Below are positions 8,877-17,752 of a DNA stretch of 64,000 bases, one piece after another. A model generated the notes under the pieces. It did no database searches and was not told where the DNA came from. It saw nothing but the letters and a program-made list of their open reading frames with translations. The stretch lies in NCBI RefSeq assembly GCF_021555175.1, contig NZ_JAKGRW010000056.1:1-64000 (forward strand). Direction: 5' to 3'. A program made the position numbers and the translations under genes. The first letter of the stretch is position 1. Each line of letters starts with the position of its first letter. Origin of the DNA: Nocardioides alcanivorans. GTDB taxonomy: Bacteria > Actinomycetota > Actinomycetes > Propionibacteriales > Nocardioidaceae.

Positions 8877-10030
8877 ATGACCGACGCTGCAGGAGCAGAA
8901 GAGCTCGAGGCGCTGCGTGACGCCGTACGCCAGGTGTGCGGCAAGTTCGGGCACGACTACTACCTGGAGACGAGCGCCAACGGTGGGAATGCCCGAGAGC
9001 TCTGGGCCGAACTCGGGGCGATCGGAGCACTGGGGGTCGCCATTCCCGACGAGTACGGCGGCGGGGGGCAGGGCATCGAAGCGCTGGCGGTCGTGGCCGA
9101 GGAGGTCGCTGCATGTGGTTCCCCGCTGATGCTGATCGCACTGTCGCCAGCGGTGTGCGCCACCATGCTCCGCGACCACGGCAGTGAGGCGCAGAAGCAG
9201 GAATGGCTGCCTGGACTGGCCGACGGCAGCAAGGTGTTGGCCTTTGCCATCACCGAGCCCGACGCCGGTTCCAACGCGCACAACATCTCCACTCGGGCGA
9301 CGTACGACGACGGCGAGTGGGTGATCAGTGGGAAGAAGTACTACGTCTCCCATGTCGACAACGCCGACGCCATGGTCGTCATCGCCGACGCCCGGGGCGG
9401 GCCCGACGACCTGCCGGCGGGCCCCAAGGCCTTCCTGGTCCCGACTGACGTGGTGGGGCTCGAACGTCGGGAGATCGAGGTGGAGATCATCTCGCCCGAG
9501 CGTCAGTACTCCTTGTTCTTCGATGACGTGCGGGTGCCCGCCGATGCTCTCGTCGCGGGGGAGAAGGGCATCGGAGTGCTCTTCACCGGGCTCAACCCCG
9601 AGCGGATCCTCAGCGCGGCACTCCTCAACGGCATCAGCCGCTATGCCATCGACAAGGCCTGTGTCTACGCGCGCGAGCGCGTGGTGTGGCAGCAACCGAT
9701 CGGCGCCCACCAGGCCGTTGCCCACCCCTTGGCCAGGGCCGAGACGCGGCTGGCAGCGGCCCGGTTGCTGACGCTCGAGGCGTCCCGCGCTGCTGATCGG
9801 GGCGAGACCGGGGAGTGGCGGCGGCGATGGCCAAGCTCGAAGCCTCGGAGACCGCGGAGCTCGCACTCGACGCTGCCATCCAGACCCACGGTGGCAACGG
9901 AATGGCCCGCGAGTACGGCCTGGCCACGCTGAGTGGCCTGGTGCGGCTCTTCCGCATCGCCCCGGTGAGCACCGAGATGCTGCTCAACCACATCTCCCAC
10001 AAGGCCCTCGGCCTGCCGCGGTCCTACTGA
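8877..10030 (+). CDS. Acyl-CoA dehydrogenase family protein (frame change near 9812)
   Basis: FAD-dependent alpha,beta-desaturation of an acyl-CoA with transfer to ETF is expected. Residues 1-~310 contain IPDEYGGGGQGIEALAVVAEEVA, AFAITEPDAGSNA (FAD/substrate loop) and GKKYYVSHVDNAD. GLNPERILSAALL has a Glu at the helix-G position used by isovaleryl- and long-chain dehydrogenases; the alternative C-terminal position is a Pro (IAPVSTEM). The frame shifts by one base at about 9808-9814: adding one G to the GGGG run gives ETGG-VAAAMAKLEASETAE and restores the rest to GLPRSY. ATG 8877 starts the conserved sequence. The stop overlaps the next start (TGATG). Confidence 0.8.
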
Positions 10031-10707
10031 TGTCGGGCATGCACGTCGAACAGGCGGACGGCACGCGCACGCTCACGCTCGACGGAAGCCGGGGCAATGC
10101 CCTCGACACGGGCCGATACGTCGGCATCCGCGAGGTTGCTGAGTCGGTCGAACCCGATGAGGTGCTGCACATCCGCGCGGAGGGACGGCACTTCTCCGGT
10201 GGTCAGGACCTCGATGAGTGGCGGACCCACGCAGATCGCTCCGAGTTGCTGCGTACCGGGTGTGCCGCCGTACTCGCCGTGCTGCGTTGCCGCGGACCGG
10301 TCGTGACGTCTGCGCAGGGCGCGGCAGTGGGTGGCGGCGCCCTCCTCGTCGCGGCGGCCGACGTGGCGGTGGTCGCCGACGACGCTTGGCTCGCTCTCCC
10401 GGAGTTGCAGTTGGGCCTTCTCCTTGGTGCCTCCGTAGCGGAACGGCTGCTGCCGCCCGCGACCGTACGCCGGATGCTGCTGACCGGTGCCCGGGTGAGC
10501 GCCGCCTCGATCGCCGGGAGCGGTGCAGCCGTCCTGGCCTCGCGGGCAGATCTCGACGCCACGGCCGTCGAGCAGGTCGCCACCCTGCGTGGGCTCGACC
10601 CGGACGTCACTGCCTCCGCCCGAAGGGCTTGGGGCGACGGAGAGCGGGAGCGGACCGCGCGGGCGTACGAGTCGGAGGTTCAGGCCTGTCTCGACCGGAT
10701 CTCCTGA
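10030..10707 (+). CDS. Enoyl-CoA hydratase/isomerase family protein
   Basis: A 225-residue crotonase-fold protein, slightly shorter than the usual ~260 and ending soon after the core. HIRAEGRHFSGGQDLDEW is the oxyanion-hole loop and TSAQGAAVGGGALLVAAADVAV the second oxyanion helix. The usual catalytic Glu pair is not obvious: AWLALPELQLGLLLGASVAERL keeps one Glu in the PELxLG motif. Hydration or isomerisation of an enoyl-CoA made by the overlapping dehydrogenase is the natural inference. Its 3' end overlaps the convergent MFS gene by 28 bp. Confidence 0.8.
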   Translation: MSGMHVEQADGTRTLTLDGSRGNALDTGRYVGIREVAESVEPDEVLHIRAEGRHFSGGQDLDEWRTHADRSELLRTGCAAVLAVLRCRGPVVTSAQGAAVGGGALLVAAADVAVVADDAWLALPELQLGLLLGASVAERLLPPATVRRMLLTGARVSAASIAGSGAAVLASRADLDATAVEQVATLRGLDPDVTASARRAWGDGERERTARAYESEVQACLDRIS

Positions 10708-11885
10708 TCCGCTTCGCGGGAGGCGGAGAGGAGGCGGCGCGTTCCGGGCACGATCCAGCAGGCGAGGGCTGCGGCGAGCACGCCACACCCGGTCAGCACC
10801 GATGCCAGCGGGAAATGACTCACCAGGGGCCCGGCAAGCAGTGCTGACGTGGCGAGGGTGCCGAAGGCGACCACCAGCCAGGCGGCGTAGATCTCCGCCT
10901 GCCGGTCCTTCGGCGAGATCACCCCGATCAGGGTCGCGGCTCCGAACAGGTTGAGCCCGGCGCCCGCACCCAGCAGGGAGAAACCCACCAGGACCGTGCT
11001 CGCCGTGGATCCACTCGTTCCCAGGGCCAACACGAACCAGCCCAGCGCCGCCAACGGTGTGCCGATCAGGAGCGCCGGGACGTGGCCGAGCCAGCGGCCA
11101 CCGATCTGGGCGACGGCCACGAGCGCCAGGGGCAGCGCAACCAGTTGCCCCACCGCTGACTCCGAGCGCCAGCCCAGCTCGTGCGCCACCAGGGGACCGA
11201 ACGCGCCCACCAGACCGAAGAGCGTGTTGGTGACGACGATGGCGGCTGCCGCGAGGCCCCAACGCGCTGCGATCTGCCTGGGCACCCGCAGTCGCCGCAC
11301 CAGCCGTCCCGGCGCGCCGGGCGGCGAGGGCGCCTCCCGGCTGAACGCCAGTGAGATCAGCGGCACCAGCAGCAGCGCGAGCACCACCAGGTAGGGAGTC
11401 AGCACGGGCCGCGGGAGGTGCTCCGCGAGCGCCCCCGCGACGAAGGGCCCGACGGCCACCCCCAGGCTGACGAGGAAGGCGTTGAGGAAGGAACCGGCAT
11501 CAGCACCTCGCGGGTGCAGCTGCATCAGTGCGGCAGCGGCCGCCGCGGTGATCAGGCCCGCCGCCATGCCGTGCAGCAGCCGGCCGCCCACCAGCATCGG
11601 CAGTCCGGAGGCGAACCCCAGGATCAGCATCGCGAAGGTCATCACGGCCAGGCCGATGAGCATCGTGGCGCGCCGCCCGATCCGATCGGACAGTCCGCCC
11701 AGGCCGAGCAGCACGACGACCACTCCGACCGGATAGCCGGCGAAGGCCAGGCTGACGTCGCTCTCCGACATCCCCCACCTTGCCTGGTAGGCGGGATAGA
11801 GCGGCGTCGGGGCATAGCTCGCCACCATCGCCACCAAGACCAGGCTGCCCGCGCCGACCAGGATCCGGCCGCGCGTGGTGGTCAC
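10680..11885 (-). CDS. MFS transporter
   Basis: A 401-residue protein with about 12 hydrophobic helices. GGLSDRIGRRATMLIG between helices 2 and 3 is the MFS signature loop (GxxxDRxGRR). The PAGPLVAHELG-like central loop and a second LIGTPLAALGWF half complete the two-domain layout. Such carriers export or import small acids or drugs by proton coupling. The start is GTG 11883-11885, overlapping the stop of the VOC gene by 4 bp. As the last gene of a dehydrogenase/VOC operon it may move a pathway substrate or by-product; direction is unknown. Confidence 0.85.
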   Translation of the reverse strand: MTTTRGRILVGAGSLVLVAMVASYAPTPLYPAYQARWGMSESDVSLAFAGYPVGVVVVLLGLGGLSDRIGRRATMLIGLAVMTFAMLILGFASGLPMLVGGRLLHGMAAGLITAAAAAALMQLHPRGADAGSFLNAFLVSLGVAVGPFVAGALAEHLPRPVLTPYLVVLALLLVPLISLAFSREAPSPPGAPGRLVRRLRVPRQIAARWGLAAAAIVVTNTLFGLVGAFGPLVAHELGWRSESAVGQLVALPLALVAVAQIGGRWLGHVPALLIGTPLAALGWFVLALGTSGSTASTVLVGFSLLGAGAGLNLFGAATLIGVISPKDRQAEIYAAWLVVAFGTLATSALLAGPLVSHFPLASVLTGCGVLAAALACWIVPGTRRLLSASREADQEIRSRQA

Positions 11886-12796
11886 GCCAGAGCCCGTCGC
11901 TCGCGGAAGACGAAGGTGGCTCCGTACCTCGAGGTGAAGCCGATGTGCCGGATCCCGTCGAGGGTGAGGTCACCGCTGAGGTGCCCGTGCTCGCTGCCCG
12001 CGAGCCGGCCCGCGAGGCCGTCGAGATCATCCATGGTGCAGACCGCCACCACCCGGCGCACCTGTTCCGGGTCCCGGCGACGCCCCGGGACGGTCTCGGC
12101 GAACTCGAGTCGGGCGTTGCGGGATCCCGGCCCGCGGAAGAGGGTGCCGGTGAATCCCTCTCCCGGAACCAGCCCGAGCATCCGCTCGACCGCAGGGCCG
12201 TCGAACCGGCCGTCGAAGTAGGGGTGGGCCCCGAGCACGTCGGTCGCGAAGCGTCGGGCCCCGGGCAGGTCATCGGTGAGGAAGACCGCCGCGACCACTT
12301 CGCTGACGGCCTCGGTGGAGTCGTGGTCGATGACGCAGCGGGTTCCCCGGGGCCGGTACTGGACGAAGGCGTGCAGCAGGCCGGAGTGGGGTTGCGCCAG
12401 CATCCGCTCCCGCACCGGGATGTCGGTGCCGGGCAGGGAGTAGTGGACGGCCTCGGAGAGGAAGTCGCCGCCGTGCTCGGTGACGTCGTCCTCGGTGGCG
12501 GCGGCGTCGCGGAGATAGAAGTCGAGCGCGTAGGGGCCGGGCCGGTCCGGTCGGCCCGCGGGAGCCGGCGAGGGCAGCCCCGGAGCCTCCACCAGGCGGA
12601 TCCATCCCCCGGCGCTGTGAGGTTTGCCCAGCAGCACCTCGCGCGTGGGGGCCTCCGTCAGTCCCCAGAGCGCTCCCCACCGAGGATCGGGTACGTCGTC
12701 ACTCACCAGCGCGAAGCCGAGCCGGTCGCGGTAGAGGCTCACCAAGGGGTTGAGATCAGGCGCGGGCAGCACCAGTTCATCGATGCCGTCGAACAT
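11882..12796 (-). CDS. VOC-superfamily (glyoxalase/dioxygenase-like) two-domain protein
   Basis: A 304-residue protein with two betaalphabetabetabeta VOC modules: residues ~1-145 (MFDGIDELVLPAPDLNPLVSLYRDRLGF) and ~155-300 (VAAVFLTDDLPGARRFATDVLG). Metal ligand positions are partly absent, so it may be a lyase, an isomerase such as methylmalonyl-CoA epimerase-like, or non-catalytic. It lies between an acyl-CoA dehydrogenase (1 bp gap) and an MFS gene (4 bp overlap), so a role on an acyl-CoA or related intermediate is plausible. No specific reaction can be assigned. Confidence 0.75.
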   Translation of the reverse strand: MFDGIDELVLPAPDLNPLVSLYRDRLGFALVSDDVPDPRWGALWGLTEAPTREVLLGKPHSAGGWIRLVEAPGLPSPAPAGRPDRPGPYALDFYLRDAAATEDDVTEHGGDFLSEAVHYSLPGTDIPVRERMLAQPHSGLLHAFVQYRPRGTRCVIDHDSTEAVSEVVAAVFLTDDLPGARRFATDVLGAHPYFDGRFDGPAVERMLGLVPGEGFTGTLFRGPGSRNARLEFAETVPGRRRDPEQVRRVVAVCTMDDLDGLAGRLAGSEHGHLSGDLTLDGIRHIGFTSRYGATFVFRERRALA

Positions 12797-12797
12797 C

Positions 12798-13964
12798 TCA
12801 GTAGCTCCTCGGCATCCCGAGGGCTTCGCCCACGAGGTTGCGGATCATCTCGTTGCTGATGGGACTGAACAGCTGGAGCCGGGCGTCGCGGAAGAACATC
12901 TGCATCCGGGACTCCTCGGCCAGGCCCATGGCTCCCATGGCCCTCATGCCGCGGTCGACGATGCGCGCGGTGGTCTCGGAGGCCACCAGCTTCGACATCG
13001 CGGACTCGGCCACCGAGCTCCTGCCGTCCTCGATCCGCCGCACGGTGTCGTCCAGCAGGGACCGGGCTGCGGACAGCTCGGCGGCGGAGTCGGCCAGCGG
13101 ATGCTGGATCGCCTGGAGCGCCCCGATCCGACGGCCGAAGGCTTCACGTTGCAGTGCGTAGTCGCGATGAAGTTCGAGCGCGCCGCGCCCGATCCCGATG
13201 CTGATCGCTGCCGCCATCACCCGTTCGACGTCCAGGGCCCGCGACAGGATCCGGAGGCCACGTCCACGGCCCCCGACCGGTGTCTCGTCGGACGCCACGG
13301 CATCGGTCAGCGTCACCTCGCAGGTGACGGCCGCCCGCATGCCCGCCAGGTGCACCCGGCGGACCTCGACCCCGGGCTGGTCGGCGGGTACCGCGAGCAG
13401 GCTCAGGCCGCGCGACGGATGATCCGGGTCGAGCGGATCCGTGCGACACAGCACGAAGATCGTGTCGGCCTCGCTGGCCAGGGAGATCCAGGTCTTCCGG
13501 CCGTTCACCAGCCAGCGCGAGCCGTCGTACCGAGCCGAGGTCCGCAGGCGGAGCAGGTCGGTGCCGACGTCGGGCTCGCTCAACCCGTAGCTCACCACGT
13601 GGGTTCCCGCTGCGATCTCGGGGAGCAGGGCGCTGACGGGGCCTGCGTCGGCCTCACTGAGCATGCGCATGGCCATGCCGCTCAGCACGTGGTCGACGGC
13701 GAGGCTGGGAAGGACCCGCGCGATCTCCTCCGTCACCGCGACACTGTCGCCGACGGTGCCGCCGCTGCCGCCGAGCTCCTCGGGCGCGCCCAGGCCGAGC
13801 AGCCCCGCCGTGCCGAGTCGCTCCCAGAGGCCGCGGTCGAATCCGCCGGTCCGGTCGATCTCCAGGGCCCGCTCGTCGGGCAGCTCTCGGCCCAGGAGAC
13901 GACTGGTCATGGCGCGGAGGTCACGTCGGGTCTCCGGTTCTGTTTCCGGCACGAGACGAAGCAT
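12798..13964 (-). CDS. Acyl-CoA dehydrogenase family protein
   Basis: A 388-residue acyl-CoA dehydrogenase. VVSYGLSEPDVGTDLLRLRTSA is the FAD-binding loop; GRKTWISLASEADTIFVLCRTD the middle beta domain; QREAFGRRIGALQAIQHPLADSA the C-terminal helical domain. RALDVERVMAAA supplies Glu at the helix-G catalytic position; the C-terminal alternative site is Pro (FSPISNEM), as in the paralogue at 8877. ATG 13962-13964 is chosen because GGAGG lies six bases upstream; an adjacent GTG at 13965-13967 is too close. It leads a three-gene minus-strand operon with the VOC and MFS genes, divergent from the ABC importer. Confidence 0.9.
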   Translation of the reverse strand: MLRLVPETEPETRRDLRAMTSRLLGRELPDERALEIDRTGGFDRGLWERLGTAGLLGLGAPEELGGSGGTVGDSVAVTEEIARVLPSLAVDHVLSGMAMRMLSEADAGPVSALLPEIAAGTHVVSYGLSEPDVGTDLLRLRTSARYDGSRWLVNGRKTWISLASEADTIFVLCRTDPLDPDHPSRGLSLLAVPADQPGVEVRRVHLAGMRAAVTCEVTLTDAVASDETPVGGRGRGLRILSRALDVERVMAAAISIGIGRGALELHRDYALQREAFGRRIGALQAIQHPLADSAAELSAARSLLDDTVRRIEDGRSSVAESAMSKLVASETTARIVDRGMRAMGAMGLAEESRMQMFFRDARLQLFSPISNEMIRNLVGEALGMPRSY

Positions 13965-13984
13965 CACTTTCCTCCGCGTTATGT

Positions 13985-13993
13985 AAAAGTCTG
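13985..13993 (-). promoter_or_regulatory. CAGACTTTT element at the divergent promoter
   Basis: Read on the minus strand this is CAGACTTTT, 21 bp upstream of the ATG at 13964, directly followed by ACATAA, a possible -10. It matches the elements at 8829 and 23863 and sits in the same 267-bp divergent region as the perfect palindrome at 14175. Confidence 0.45.
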
Positions 13994-14174
13994 GTTAATT
14001 GATTCCGGCTGTTGGAGCCAGTTCGCCGATCGCCGATGACTCAGAGGAACATAGGCAACTGAGCGGCGATCACGCTCAGAGTAGGGGGACAACCGGAAGA
14101 ATCCACCCCCGCCGCATCATCATCGAATCAGTCCTCCCACTCTCTTGCGCGCGTGACTCGTCTCACTTAGTGTC

Positions 14175-14187
14175 TATGTCTGACATA
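14175..14187 (+). promoter_or_regulatory. Perfect FadR-type palindrome TATGTC-T-GACATA
   Basis: A 13-bp perfect inverted repeat with core GTC-N-GAC, which is the core of FadR-subfamily GntR operators. It overlaps a plausible -10 (TATAAG, 14186-14191), 44 bp before the importer operon start at 14232, so binding would repress. The candidate binder is the FCD-type GntR at 22968. Confidence 0.55.
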
Positions 14188-14231
14188 TAAGTCGGCCGTC
14201 CGGGTCGGCCATCCAGAGAGACGGAGTCGAG

Positions 14232-15827
14232 ATGCGTTCGAGAAAAGCTCGCGGACTTGCGGTGGCGGCCGCCGTCGCGCTGACGGCGGGAGTCCTGGCC
14301 GCCTGTGGTGGCGACTCCGGCGGATCGTCGTCGGAGCGTGACAAGACGCTGGTCATGGCCTGGTCGGTCGTCCCGCCGCAACTTGACCCGATGGTCTACA
14401 CCGGAAATACGGTGGTCTATGCCACGGACGCCACTCTCTCGGGGCTGCTGGAGTACGACTACTCGAAGGCCAGTGACGACAAGGTGATCGCCACCGACGA
14501 ACTGGTTCCCGCCCTGGCCGAGTCGTTCGAGACGAACGAGGACCGCACCGAGTTCACCTTCAAGCTGCGCAAGGGGGTCAAGAGCCAGTACGGAAACGAG
14601 ATGACCGCCGACGACGTGCTCTGGACCTTCGAGCGGTTCCTGTCCGAGCCGACCAGCATCCAGGCCGGCGCCTTGATGACGCCGGCCAACGTCGACCTCG
14701 AGAACGCTGTCGAGAAGATCGACGACTACACCGTCAAGTACAACCTCACCGCACCCTCCTCGATCGGGCTCTCGATCCTGGCCTATCCGCTCATGGGCAT
14801 CCTCGACTCGACCGAGGCCGCCGCGCACGCCACCGACGACGACCCGTATGCCGGTGAGTGGTTGGCAACCAACTCCGCCGGGTTCGGTCCCTACAAGCTC
14901 GACTCCCTCAAGCCGGGTGAGGAGATCCGCCTGTCCCTGAACGAGAACTACTGGGACGAGACGCCGTACTTCGAGGACGTCGTGATCCGCAGCGTCCCGG
15001 ACGGCGGGAACCGGGCGCAGTTGTTGATGTCGGGCGAGGTCGACCTGATCGCCGAGCCGCCGATCGACCAGCTGAAGAAGATCGACGAGAACGGTTCCAC
15101 GACCGTCAACGTCCAGCCCGACGCCAACCGGCACAACTTCAACCTCAGCATGAAGGACCCGGACCTGAAGAAGCCGCAGGTCCGCAGGGCAATCAACATG
15201 GCGATCAACCGCGACGCCATCGTGGAGTCGGTCTACCAGGGCTACGCCAACGCCGCGTGGACCCCGGTCCCGAGTTCGATGATGGCCGACCAGGAGCCGA
15301 TGATCGAGTACGACCCGGCACAGGCCAAGCAACTTCTGAGCGATGCGGGATATCCCGACGGCCTCAAGTTCGAGATCTCGATCAGTTCCGAACGCCCCGG
15401 TCCCTACGCCGAGAACATCGCTCGACTGATCCAGAGCGACCTCAAGGAGATCGGCGTCGAGGTCACGATCAAGAACATCCCGTCGCCGGCCGACTTCGAG
15501 GAGGCCGTCTCCCAGCAGTCGCTGCAGGCCTACCTCTACACCGATCGGCCGAGCCAGCCGGACCCGGGCTTCTCGATGTTCCTCTACAACGCCTCCGGCT
15601 CGGTGCTCAACAAGGTCGGGTTCTCCGACCCCGAGTTCGACGCCGTCGTGGCGAGGGCACTCCAGCTCGACCTCGGCGCAGAGCGTGACGAGGTGGTCGA
15701 GGAGGCGCTCGGGATGCTGCGTGACAACCAGCCGATCTTCTCCCTGGTGGAGATGCCCGACATCACGGGCGAGGCAGCGGCCCTCGAGGGCCGCATCGGG
15801 CTCCCTCCGGTGGTTTCCCGTTCGTGA
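14232..15827 (+). CDS. ABC transporter substrate-binding lipoprotein, peptide/nickel family 5
   Basis: A 531-residue extracellular solute-binding protein. The N-terminus MRSRKARGLAVAAAVALTAG leads to the lipobox LAAC (Cys ~24), giving a lipid-anchored receptor outside the membrane. The SBP_bac_5 pattern is clear: MVYTGNTVVYATDATLSGLLEYD, the EFTFKLRKGVKSQYGNEMTADDV signature, and KKPQVRRAINMAINRDAIVE. Family 5 receptors bind peptides, but also glutathione, opines, sugars and other acids. It heads an operon with two permeases and two ATPases, then acyl-CoA catabolism genes, so a carboxylic-acid or amide substrate is the better guess. Confidence 0.93.
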   Translation: MRSRKARGLAVAAAVALTAGVLAACGGDSGGSSSERDKTLVMAWSVVPPQLDPMVYTGNTVVYATDATLSGLLEYDYSKASDDKVIATDELVPALAESFETNEDRTEFTFKLRKGVKSQYGNEMTADDVLWTFERFLSEPTSIQAGALMTPANVDLENAVEKIDDYTVKYNLTAPSSIGLSILAYPLMGILDSTEAAAHATDDDPYAGEWLATNSAGFGPYKLDSLKPGEEIRLSLNENYWDETPYFEDVVIRSVPDGGNRAQLLMSGEVDLIAEPPIDQLKKIDENGSTTVNVQPDANRHNFNLSMKDPDLKKPQVRRAINMAINRDAIVESVYQGYANAAWTPVPSSMMADQEPMIEYDPAQAKQLLSDAGYPDGLKFEISISSERPGPYAENIARLIQSDLKEIGVEVTIKNIPSPADFEEAVSQQSLQAYLYTDRPSQPDPGFSMFLYNASGSVLNKVGFSDPEFDAVVARALQLDLGAERDEVVEEALGMLRDNQPIFSLVEMPDITGEAAALEGRIGLPPVVSRS

Positions 15828-15915
15828 ACATGAAGCGAGGCTGACGCATGGCCCTGAGCACAACACCGGGCGTGGCGATCAGGAAGCCCCCAAGGCGTCC
15901 GGCCCCGTCCGTCTG

Positions 15916-16911
15916 GTGCTGGCTCGACTGGGCTTCCTCGTTGCGGCTCTCTTCGGTGTGGTGACGCTGTCCTTCCTCCTGGTCAGCGTCACCCCCGGAG
16001 ACCCCGCTGAACTCATCGCCGGGCCGATGGCCACCCAGGACCAGGTCGAGCAGATCCGGACCGACCTGGGGCTCGATGACTCCCTGGGGAAGCGGTACGT
16101 CGACTACATGACCGGCCTGGCGCACGGCGACCTCGGGACGTCGTACTTCTCCAAACGGCCCGTCACCGACGAGATCCTGGAGAAGTTGCCGGCGACCTTG
16201 GAGTTGATCTTGTTGGCCGTGCTCCTCGCCGCGGTGCTCGGCGTCGCCACCGGAGCACTCGGAGCCTACTTCCGGGGCCGCTGGCCGGATCGGCTGAGCA
16301 GATTGGTGACCGGCGTCTTCCAGGCGATCCCCGACTTCTTCCTGGGACTCATCTTGATCTACACGCTCTTCTTCCTGGCTGGAGTCGCACCGTCGCCCAC
16401 CGGACGCGTGGGCATCCTCGAGCAGGCACCGGAGAAGGTGACCGGCTTCCACACGATCGACTCCCTGCTGGCCGGCGACCTGGCGCTGTTCGGTTCGGTG
16501 GTGGGGCACTTGATGCTTCCGGTGCTCACCCTGGGGCTCGTCTATGCGGCGTACTTCGCCAAGACCGCCCGGACCACGATCGGCAAGTCGTTGAACTCCC
16601 AGCAGGCACAGTTCGCGCGCGCACTCGGGCTCCCGGAACGAACGGTCGTCCGCTACGCCTTCGTCGAGTCGCGCACCACGATCGTCACCTACGCGGGCGT
16701 CATCTTCGCGTCACTGCTCGGCGGGGAGGCGATCGTGGAGCGGATCTTCTCCTGGGACGGGATCGGGCGATGGTCGCTGGAGGGGATCATCAAGCTCGAC
16801 GTCCCGGTCGTGCAGGGCATGGTCCTGGTGGCTGGAGCCCTCACCCTGATCATCTACACGCTGCTCGACATCGTCATCGGCCTGCTCGACCCGAGGATCT
16901 CCCATGCCTGA
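15916..16911 (+). CDS. ABC transporter permease, DppB-like (start uncertain)
   Basis: Membrane permease with about six helices: LGFLVAALFGVVTLSFLLVSVTPGDPAE (helix 1 plus the PGDP motif of DppB/OppB), then LILLAVLLAAVLGVATGAL, and the EAA loop ARALGLPERTVVRYAFVES that docks on an ATPase. From GTG 15916 it is 331 residues. A better ribosome site precedes ATG 15848 (MALSTTPGVAIRKP) but that start is one frame away; adding one C to the CCCCC run at 15887-15892 would join it to KASGPVRLVLARLG. The true start is therefore probably 15848 with a base-call deletion. It overlaps the next gene by 8 bp. Confidence 0.85.
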   Translation: MLARLGFLVAALFGVVTLSFLLVSVTPGDPAELIAGPMATQDQVEQIRTDLGLDDSLGKRYVDYMTGLAHGDLGTSYFSKRPVTDEILEKLPATLELILLAVLLAAVLGVATGALGAYFRGRWPDRLSRLVTGVFQAIPDFFLGLILIYTLFFLAGVAPSPTGRVGILEQAPEKVTGFHTIDSLLAGDLALFGSVVGHLMLPVLTLGLVYAAYFAKTARTTIGKSLNSQQAQFARALGLPERTVVRYAFVESRTTIVTYAGVIFASLLGGEAIVERIFSWDGIGRWSLEGIIKLDVPVVQGMVLVAGALTLIIYTLLDIVIGLLDPRISHA

Positions 16912-17752
16912 GGTGTTCACCGCGTCCAAGCGAAGCGTCCTGGCCAAGGTGGTGCGTCAGCACAAGGCCGCCTCCCTGGGCGTCGCCTTCATCATCGCCC
17001 TGCTGGTCGCCAGCCTGGTCGCGCCCTTGCCGCACGACCCTCAGGGGACCGACAGCTCGGCCACCTTGGCCGGGCCCTCGGCCGAGCACTGGTTCGGCAC
17101 CGACGGCGCCGGGGCCGATGTCTTCAGTCGGGTCATCGACGCGGCGCGGATCGATCTGTCGCTGGCACTCGGGGGCACGCTCCTGTCCTTGGTGCTCGGG
17201 GTGCTGCTCGGGCTCGCCGCCAGCACGAAGGGCCGCGGCAGTGAACGCGTCGTACGCGCCCTGGATGCCTTCCAGGCCTTCCCGCTGCTGATCCTGGCCC
17301 TGGCCCTGGTCTCGCTGTCGGGCAACAAGCTCTACATGGTCGTGGTCGCGATCGCACTGATCAACATCCCGCGCTACATGCGACTGCTGCGCAGCGAGAT
17401 CCTCTCGCTGCGTGAGGCCCGCTTCATCGAAGCCGCGATCGCGATGGGCGCGCCTCCCCGCCGGATCACCTTTCGCCACCTGCTCCCCAACGTGTGGGGC
17501 GTGATCCTGGTGCAGACGACGTTGACCGTCGCGAACGCGATCGTGGTGATCGCCTCGCTCTCCTTCCTCGGCGTGGGAGTGAGCGCCGACAAGTCCTCGT
17601 GGGGCGGCATGATCCGGGCCGGCTCGAGCAACATGTCGTCGGGTGAGTGGTGGATCGCGACCTTCCCCGGCCTGGCCGTGCTGCTGTGCGTCCTGGCCTT
17701 CAACCAGCTCGCCGACGCGATCGGCGACACCACCGCCAGGAGCCACCGATGA
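16904..17752 (+). CDS. ABC transporter permease, DppC-like
   Basis: A 282-residue second permease of the peptide-type importer. After a cytoplasmic N-terminus it has an N-terminal helix, the loop HWFGTDGAGADVFSRVIDAARIDLSLALGG (the GTDxxGRDvfSRvi-like signature of DppC/OppC), and the EAA loop AAIAMGAPPRRITFRHLLPNVWG. LSFLGVGVSADKSSWGGMI is the conserved C-terminal region. It overlaps dppB-like upstream (8 bp) and dppD-like downstream (ATGA), so the subunits are probably made together. Confidence 0.92.
   Translation: MPEVFTASKRSVLAKVVRQHKAASLGVAFIIALLVASLVAPLPHDPQGTDSSATLAGPSAEHWFGTDGAGADVFSRVIDAARIDLSLALGGTLLSLVLGVLLGLAASTKGRGSERVVRALDAFQAFPLLILALALVSLSGNKLYMVVVAIALINIPRYMRLLRSEILSLREARFIEAAIAMGAPPRRITFRHLLPNVWGVILVQTTLTVANAIVVIASLSFLGVGVSADKSSWGGMIRAGSSNMSSGEWWIATFPGLAVLLCVLAFNQLADAIGDTTARSHR

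Noticed and set aside
14163..15866. A 567-codon minus-strand frame opposite the substrate-binding protein gene
   Set aside because: No domain, no ribosome site, and complete overlap with a clear lipoprotein gene. Treated as antisense shadow; similar frames opposite copA, the CoA transferase at 25494 and the FecCD genes were rejected for the same reason.
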